NCBI RefSeq assembly: GCF_033958435.1
Contig: NC_134137.1
Span: forward strand, 178,387,501 to 178,451,500
Length of the DNA stretch: 64,000 bases
Direction: 5' to 3'
Source of the DNA: Carettochelys insculpta
Lineage: Eukaryota; Chordata; Testudines; Carettochelyidae
Shown here one piece after another: positions 57,390-64,000 of the stretch (its first letter is position 1; the number at the start of each line of letters is the position of its first letter). The translations under genes were made by a program, and so were the position numbers. Under the pieces are notes generated by a model. The model was not told the DNA's origin and made no database searches. It was given only the letters and a program-made list of their open reading frames with translations.

Positions 57390-57822
57390 GGTTGTGGCCA
57401 CACTACCTCCTCCTTTCGGAGGGGTCATGCCAATGAGCCACTTAAGCAGATGCTAATGAGGTGCTGCCATGAATGTGCAGTACCTCATTAGCATAATGAC
57501 AGCCGCACGTGCTTCAAAAGTGCCTGTTTCATAGTGCACACTGTCAGCGTGGCCTGGGGCCTTTCGAAACCCACCCCGATTTTGAAAGCCCCTTCTTCCC
57601 AAAACCAAACCGAAAGACAGGGCTTTGAAATCAGGGCATTGTTTTGAAAGGCCCTCGGCTACATGGGTCACGTGCGTTTTGAAACTGACACTTTCAAAGC
57701 GCATGTGACTGCCATTATGCTAATGAGGTACTGCACATTCATGGCAGTGCCTCCTTAGCATCTTCCAAAGTGGCTCATTAGCATGACTGCTCTGAAAGAA
57801 GGGGGTAGTGTGGGCACAGCCT
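57390..57822. mobile_element. Foldback MITE, subfamily of 37535 and 61638
   Basis: The left end GGTTGTGGCCACACTACC and inverted right end GGCTGTGCCCACACTACC match at 15 of 18. Arms continue with ATGCTAATGAGGTGCTGCCATGA-like and CCTCATTAGCATAATG motifs shared with the other two copies. The central hairpin is present but more diverged. Confidence 0.75.
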
Positions 57823-59749
57823 CACAAAGGTTGAGATTTTTTGGATCTGTACTTTTGCATTGCCTAAAGTTAACAAAGCACAATGCTATAAAATTAACCC
57901 TGTGTGTTTTCCTGAGCTGTGATTTATTTTCTTTGTAAAACACAAGCTTGCTTTTACACAACACTTATGAGAAAAGAGGGAATAGCTACTAGTTATGCCA
58001 GAAATGAAAACCTTTTCAATCAGCACCTTTCCAGGTCTTCCAAAGAAGAGAATCTGTTGCTGAATGTGAGCCTGATTATATGTCTGTTGGAGACACTAGA
58101 ATAACTCCCATTACCTTTAGTCAGAGCTGGATCAGGCCTTATATCCTTACCATCATATGAAATGCTAGAAAATAGAAATGTATGTTACAATGAGCACAAT
58201 GAAAATCTTGTGTTGTGGTAAATTCCTTACAAATAATAAAAAAAGACTAGAAAAACTTGTCGTCAAAGCTAATTTTGCTTCGTTTACCCCACGAGCCCCA
58301 TCACATTTATCTATCTGCATTGAAAACTTGTGTACCTCTCTTTTACAAATAAAACAAAATCAAAAGACTATTTCCTGTTCACTACTAGAATGAATAATAC
58401 AAATGTATCTTTTCAAATGGGGACTTTTCAGCTCGCTAAATAAATCTGAGGTCACGTGATCATTTTCAAACATATTATCGAATTAAAAGTAGATTTGAGT
58501 TGCACTTTTATAGATCAATAGCATGATTTAGACAGGCAGTAACAGGAAAATTAACAATATAGTTATGCTGAATTTAAAATAACACTAATTAAATAGCGCA
58601 ATACATGCAGTGAATGAATGGCGGATTTGTCTTCAGAGTGCGAAAAATGAAAGTAGAAAGTTATTTGATCTGTAAATGATTAGCTTCAAGCTCAAAATTC
58701 TGTTGTTCTTTGAACAACTTTGCTTCCTCCCCCCCACACACGAGGAAAAACAGCACATCCTGATCATGAAATGCACTCACCAAAAGATATTTAAAAATAA
58801 TTAATGACGTTTTGTAATTATTTAACCTGTCTCCTTTTGTTGATAGTCTTCTGTTCAGATATACACCATACGACTAATTCTAGAGGTGCCTTCTGCATTG
58901 TTCAAGACAGGTAACACTAGATTTATAGGTCCTTTGTATCCTTCGATATGATTATGACAGTGCAAAGGCCTGGTTAATGAGAGTACTTAAAAATGTAATA
59001 GGTAGACTAGACCTTTGCTCTCAGAATTTTCTCATCCTTTGAGATACAATTACATGTTCCAAGCCATATCTTGACTTTCTCTGATATATCATGCGAAAGA
59101 AAACTTAAAGCTAGATTTCACCTCTGCTGTTAACAAGTTTTGACCTTTGGTCACATTGGCTGGGGGGCAAAGTAGCTTATAGTACCAATTAACATGAATT
59201 ATTAACTCCCACATTAATAATTAATTTATTAGATGGCTAAAGGCACCTCTCTTTGCCAGCCAACACTATTGAGAGAAAATGAAGAAAACAACACAACCCT
59301 AATTATAACAGTTTAATGAGGATGTTTGGAAGATGTGATGGGATTCAGTCACTCTAAATGCTTTTTATTTCCTCTTTGAAACCACATTGGCTGCAAAGAG
59401 TCAGGCAGTTAACTACAGTTCCTGTAGTGCAGGATTTCTCCCTATGTTCTGAAGAGAGGAAGCCCATGAAGGAGAGCTCAATTTAGATGTTAAGGACTGA
59501 CCAAGAATGCCATTGCCAAAACGTTACGAATGCTGTCTGTTTCAGTAATGAACTATGTCTGAATCACTAATGGACTAAATATGCTGGTGAGAAAACTTCT
59601 TTGTCTCAGAATTATACTTTTGTGGAGCTCTCCCATATTCGTAGGTAAAAGAGGTGTACTTACCGTACCTTTCACTGCAGACTGTGCTTTTGGACTTAGC
59701 CGCACAGACTACTTATAACAAGTTTATATTAACAGAGTTCTCTTTGTAG
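57823..59749. other. No feature recognised
   Basis: AT-rich sequence with short frames lacking similarity. No complete element ends were found. Confidence 0.4.
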
Positions 59750-59757
59750 GTCTAGGT

Positions 59758-60088
59758 CAGGGGTCAGCAACCCCTGGCATGTGTGCCAAGAGCAGCACAC
59801 AAGGTAATATTAATCAGCACAAGAGGCAGGAGCTGAGGCCTGCCCCTCCGCCCCCATGTAGCTGGGAGCTTGCTCAAAGCCATGCCACCTGTGGATTAAC
59901 AGAAGACCAGCTAATGCTACCAACCACCACCTCAACAGTAAAGCTCTGCACCTTAATTTATTTATTAATGAAGTTGTTGTAAGTAGGACTGTTAGTGACT
60001 TTAAAAAGTACCACCGGCCCTCAGACCGTACATGGAAGTTAAAAGGTCAGTTTTTGGCACTCTGCCTCAGAAAGGTTGCTGACCCCTG
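59758..60088. mobile_element. hAT non-autonomous element, family A, uninterrupted copy
   Basis: A perfect 15-base terminal inverted repeat CAGGGGTCAGCAACC bounds 331 bases. Flanks GTCTAGGT (59750-59757) and CTGTAGGT (60089-60096) are a decayed 8-bp duplication. It is the same family as 15733-16414. No transposase is encoded. Confidence 0.8.
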
Positions 60089-60096
60089 CTGTAGGT

Positions 60097-61587
60097 AAGA
60101 TGCAGGGAAATGAGAAAAAGGCGTAATTAAATAAAATGCCTCAGAATATTTCAGGTGTTGGAAAAGAACAAACAACCAAAGACATTATTCTACAAGACTG
60201 AGGTATTATGCTGATGTTTTTTGGCATCTCTACTGCAGTCCTCTCTGTATAGGATCCTGGACCATGTTGTCTGTGTCCTTTCAGTTGCTGCATGTCAGGA
60301 ATTGCCTATGATGGCGCTGGGGGATGTAGTGTACTACAACTTTCATCAGTCAAAGGTGGTGTAGTCTTCATAAGCAAAGCTTGTAGTTAAAAAAAAACCC
60401 AAACCCCTATAAATGGTGCATGAAAATAACAACTCTAAGCATCTCCACGATATATTCTTAGCAGTATGTTTCTTTCAGTCCATTGTGTTTTCTTTTAAAA
60501 AAAACCTGCTTGACTATGCAATATATTTTATTTTCCCCTGGTGCCTAACCACAAGCCCCATCCCATAATCTTGCTTTGCAGATCAGCAGGATTAAACCAA
60601 CTTAGAAAGACTAAGATGAACATTGAATTAATCAAACAAAGCTCTTGGGAAAATGGCCACTAATTTCAGATTTTTCATCTCCTGAAAATCAATTATTATT
60701 ATGTTTATTGATATTGTACTTGTCACTACTTTCAGTATTTTGCTTGTGGTGACAGAGACTAAAACAAGAAAGATGCTTTGAAAGATATATTAAACCAGTT
60801 ATAATCTATTCCTAAGGCAGCAGAACTTAGTAACCGACTTAGTTTGGGTCAATAAATACACTGCAATAAGAAAAATGACCAGGATATATTTTACACAGCA
60901 ATTTATTTTTACATAGTTCTATATCATTTAATTGTCTTAATGTGTTACATCCTCATATAAATTGTGGTTTCAGATTGATATTTCTTCTAAAATTGTTAAC
61001 AGGGACCAAGAAATCAACATTCTGATCTGTTTTCACGGGCGTTCTAGGAGGACAAGAGGATACAGTGAGAGATTTCTTCTCCTTGCATAAGTGGGATGGG
61101 ATGGAGAAGGATGAGGCCTTAGCATTCTCAGGCACACAGGCATTCCAGTCAATGTACACTCTCACAGGATCATGGCCAAATCTAAAACTTGCAGTGTATG
61201 TGCCTGGTGCATTCTAGCAATGGACATTATGGGTAGAGTTCGTTGTGTCTTATGCTTCAATGACCAGTACATTAAATGGAAATCTTCCGTGAGCACTGGA
61301 TCAGGCACTAATGGAGCAGCAGGAAGTAACCCTACTGACTAGAATGTCCCGTAAGCCCTCGTGCTGCATATGGGCAGAATAGGAAGGACTTTTCAGCTTG
61401 GCTGCTACCACCCTTCATTACTCTCCCCAGGCGCTGAAGAGGAGCAAGAATGGAATTTCTCCTTGATGCTATGCTTACTATTAAACTGAGATGCAAACAT
61501 AAAGATGGCCTTAGAATTATTTTTATTTGCCAACCTTTACATTCAGGCCTTTACCTGCAGACTTCTTGGCTACTTCTGTAACTTCTG
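60097..61587. other. No feature recognised
   Basis: AT-rich sequence with no supported gene or complete element. Confidence 0.4.
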
Positions 61588-62165
61588 GAGCGTGTCGGGG
61601 GAGGCCATGTTAGTCTGTAGCTTCACAAAAAACACAAGGGCTATGTCTACACTAGCCTCAGAACTTTGAAAGGGACCTGATAATGAACCTAATCGAAAGA
61701 TGCTAATCAGGCACTGCCATGACTACGCAGCACCTCATTAGCATAATGGCGGCCACTGCGCTTTGAAAGTGCCGCTTTCGATTGTGCACACCTTGTCTAC
61801 ATGGGGTCCTTTTTGAAAGGACCCTGCAGACTTCGAAATCCCCTTATTCCTATAACCAAATAGGAATAAGGGGATTTTGAAGTCTGCGGGGTCCTTTCGA
61901 AAAGGACCCAGTCTAGACGAGCTGTGTGTGATCTAAAGCAGCACTTTCAAAGTGCCGCAGCCACTATTATGCTAATGAGGCACTGCATATTCAGGGCAGC
62001 ACTTCATTAGCATCTTTTGATTAGGTTCATTATCATGCCCCTTTCTAAGTTCTGGGGCTAGTGTAGACATAACCCAGCAATCCTGTAGCCCCTTAAAGAT
62101 TAACAATTTTATTTAAAAGGTAATGAGCTTTTGTGGGTAAGACCCACTTCATCAGAATGTGGGAA
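61588..62165 (-). repeat. Interspersed repeat R, inverted copy split by a MITE
   Basis: The left part GGCCATGTTAGTCTGTAGC at about 61602-61620 and the right part (62076-62165) with GCAATCCTGTAGCCCCTTAA and GGTAATGAGCTTTTGTGGGT, then ACCCACTTCATCAGA, are one repeat-R copy on the minus strand, interrupted at 61638-62075. Confidence 0.65.
61638..62075. mobile_element. Foldback MITE nested in repeat R
   Basis: The left end GGGCTATGTCTACACTAGCC and inverted right end GGGTTATGTCTACACTAGCC match at 19 of 20 positions. A central hairpin has arms containing GCAGACTTCGAAATCCCCTT and its mirror (about 61829-61859 and 61859-61900). CTCATTAGCATAATGGCGGC is shared with 37535-37964. It encodes nothing. Confidence 0.8.
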
Positions 62166-62344
62166 TAGATTGTTGCAGCCCTCCTGTAGACCCTGGGTGT
62201 GGGGAAAGCAAAGGTACCATCCCTCTCACCTCCTGAATGATCAGTTTAAAAGTGAGGCATAATTAGCTCAGAAGAGTGCAGTAACTTTTCCTTCCAACAT
62301 GCTCAGGGGTGCAGTGTCCCACAGGGGATGGGTAAGGCAGGAAA

Positions 62345-62560
62345 GCATCCCTATTCAGGTATGTATGTAAGCACTTGCTTAATTACAAAACCCATCTATC
62401 GACCTCTGAAAGGAATCAACGGAATTTAAGCATGTGGTTAATTTACACCATAAGCCCCAGTTTCTTCCCTGAATAAGAATAGGGTTAATGTTGTGTTTAA
62501 AAAAACTCCCTGTTCAGGGAAGCACTTAAGATGTGCTTTGGTCACATGGAATTCAGTACA
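62345..62560. repeat. Old palindromic repeat (AAGCAC...GTGCTT type)
   Basis: Blocks ATTCAGGTATGTATGTAAGC, GGAATTTAAGCATGTGG, CTGTTCAGGGAAGCACTTAA and ACATGGAATTCAG are arranged as loosely inverted halves, as in a common old amniote foldback repeat. Confidence 0.4.
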
Positions 62561-62857
62561 TGCTTTAGTTGAGCACATAATTAGGTATGATCAGAATAGA
62601 TGTTTAAGGGCTTTCTTTAATCAGGGCCCAGTGACCCGATGCTCAGAGGTATTCCAGTGAGTAGAACCTTGCAATAGCAAGGGAGCCTGATAAACACGGC
62701 AAAGTTGAGGCTGACTCAGAACCAAAGGAGACGGTGGGCAGCGAGTTCTGACTGTGTGCAGCACAGCTGCAGCAGTTCCTTTCAAATCGTCACAAGTGCA
62801 AGCTCTGGCACAAATTCTAGTACTGTATGTTTACACGGCACAGCCCTTACCCTAGCA

Positions 62858-63745
62858 CATGGCTTCCCAAACTGGGGGGTGTGCCCAAAGAAATTCCAGA
62901 GGGGTCATGAGGCGACCCACTTTCCCCCGCCCCACTTCATCTGCCTCACGCAAAGAAAGAGCCAGCCTTTGCTTTTGGCTCTCAGCCCCTGCCATTTTAC
63001 GTGGGTGACCCGGCAGAGCTGCTATAAAAAGCAGGCAGCCGGTGAAGAGCCACATGGAGCTAGCTGCCTCCTGCAAAGGTGAGTGAGTGTGGGTTGGGGG
63101 TGGGGAGAAGGATAGGGTAAGAGTGGGGGGCTGGTGGTGCCTGGCTTTGGGGAAGGAGAGGGGCTCAGGCAGAGGGGCTTGGGCAGCCAGCTTGAGGGGC
63201 TTGTGGGGCTTGGAGGGCTGGCCCCAGCATCATGGTGCTCGGGCAGCTTGGGCTGGCAGGAGGGCAGCTGGCCCCAGCAGTGTGTAGCTTGGGTGGCTGG
63301 CCCCAGCAGCGCGGGGCTTGGGTGGGTGGCTCGGGTGGCTGGTGGGTGCGTGGCTGACCCCAGCAGTGCAGGCAGCTCAGGCGGCTGGTCCACGACTGGG
63401 GCAGCTGGTGAGTGGGCAGCTGGCTCTGGCATCATGGGGCCCCGGCAGCGGGTGGGTGGGCAGGTGGGTGGATGGCTCTGGCAGCTCAGGCCTCAGGCAG
63501 GTAGCAGCTGGTACAGGCAGCTGGTATGGGGCTCGGGCAGCAGGCCAGCTGGGGCTGTACCAGATACCCGCAAGGGGCCAAGAAAAACTATTTGGGCTTA
63601 TTTTTAATTTTTGTGTTTATTTTAAATTACAAATTGAATTTTTTTGTTAAAGGGGGGATGGATGATGGTAAAGAAGAGGTGGGGGGCACAAGGGTTTCTC
63701 AAAAATTAAAAGGGGGGTTGATGCTGAAAAGTTTGGGAACCACTG
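62858..63745. mobile_element. hAT element, GGTTCCCAAACT-type ends
   Basis: The right end inverts to CAGTGGTTCCCAAACTTT; the left end reads CATGGCTTCCCAAACTGG with one base lost near the tip. Target copies CCCTAGCA (62850-62857) and CCCTAGAA (63746-63753) match at 7 of 8. The interior from 63080 to 63560 is G-rich with degenerate GGCAGCTGGCCCCAGCA units. No transposase is encoded. Confidence 0.8.
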
Positions 63746-63753
63746 CCCTAGAA

Positions 63754-64000
63754 AACTGCAGAGACCAAAATCACTGGGTGGGTCTAAGTCCTGTTTTATG
63801 CAGGAGTTCAAACTATCTGATTGATCATTGTCATTTCTGACCTAATACGAGCATGACGCTGTTAAAAGTCCTATTTAAATCAATGGTATTTCTTGTGGAG
63901 TGACAAGCTACTCCAAGTAAGGGGAACAGAATCTGGCACTTTGAAATCAAGGCTAATTTTGTTTATAACTACAGGGTTCAGGAAAAGTGTAGTTAATGTT
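63754..64000. other. No feature recognised
   Basis: Ordinary sequence to the right window edge. Confidence 0.4.

Noticed and set aside
62705..63607. Several Gly/Ala/Trp-rich frames at 63.0-63.6 kb
   Set aside because: They arise from degenerate G-rich repeats inside a hAT element with clear ends and target duplication.

Overview
The window looks like repeat-rich, non-coding nuclear DNA of a vertebrate, most probably a turtle. The evidence is a tRNA-derived SINE with a CR1-like 3' tail (as in the tortoise Pol III SINE family), a CR1 3' end, several non-LTR retrotransposon fragments with GAT-repeat tails, many hAT elements with 8-bp target duplications, and many foldback MITEs. I found no host protein-coding exon, rRNA, tRNA, CRISPR array or bacterial-type gene. 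Species cannot be settled from the sequence alone.

Region 1-4.9 kb: most of a PIF/Harbinger DNA transposon, cut by the left window edge. It carries two convergent genes. A two-exon DDE transposase on the + strand (80-1416) has an open frame. A two-exon Myb/SANT-like protein on the - strand (3806-1809) is open apart from one in-frame TAG at codon 19. A likely LTR piece sits in the Myb-gene intron. The element ends near 4242 in a TTCGA-rich subterminal zone, followed at once by a mariner/pogo-like element (4260-4876).

Region 5-13.9 kb: a long, decayed APE/RT non-LTR retrotransposon on the - strand (about 12.9 down to 8.6 kb), split by a solo-LTR-like insertion (10009-11177), then a GC-rich block with a degenerate tandem repeat.

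Region 13.9-31 kb: several MITEs; a hAT element (15733-16414) with a MITE inside it; a Helitron-like element (17752-19691) with a hAT (18847-19608) inside it; a SINE; a 945-bp hAT (24160-25104) abutting a CR1 3' end. Between them lie unexplained AT-rich stretches.

Region 31-50 kb: 5'-truncated LINE tails of two kinds (32355-32806, 33005-33660), foldback MITEs (37535, 38413, 41913, 49042) and a two-level nested DNA transposon (43470-44361 containing 43591-44144). The outer family has a second copy at 52205-52522 that preserves the empty site.

Region 50-64 kb: a minus-strand SINE, a MIR-like SINE interrupted by a MITE and a LINE tail, two more hAT elements (59758-60088, 62858-63745), and foldback MITEs at 57390 and 61638, the latter inside an older interspersed repeat.

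The only gene pair that works together is the Harbinger cassette: in this superfamily a DDE nuclease and a Myb/SANT protein are both needed to move the element. Many of the MITEs share its terminal GTCTACAC-type motif, TTCGAA motifs and, where readable, 3-bp TAA/TTA target duplications, so they are candidate non-autonomous passengers of such an element. I saw no strong case for an undescribed system; the best leads are this autonomous/MITE relationship, the Helitron-like element and the datable nested insertions.
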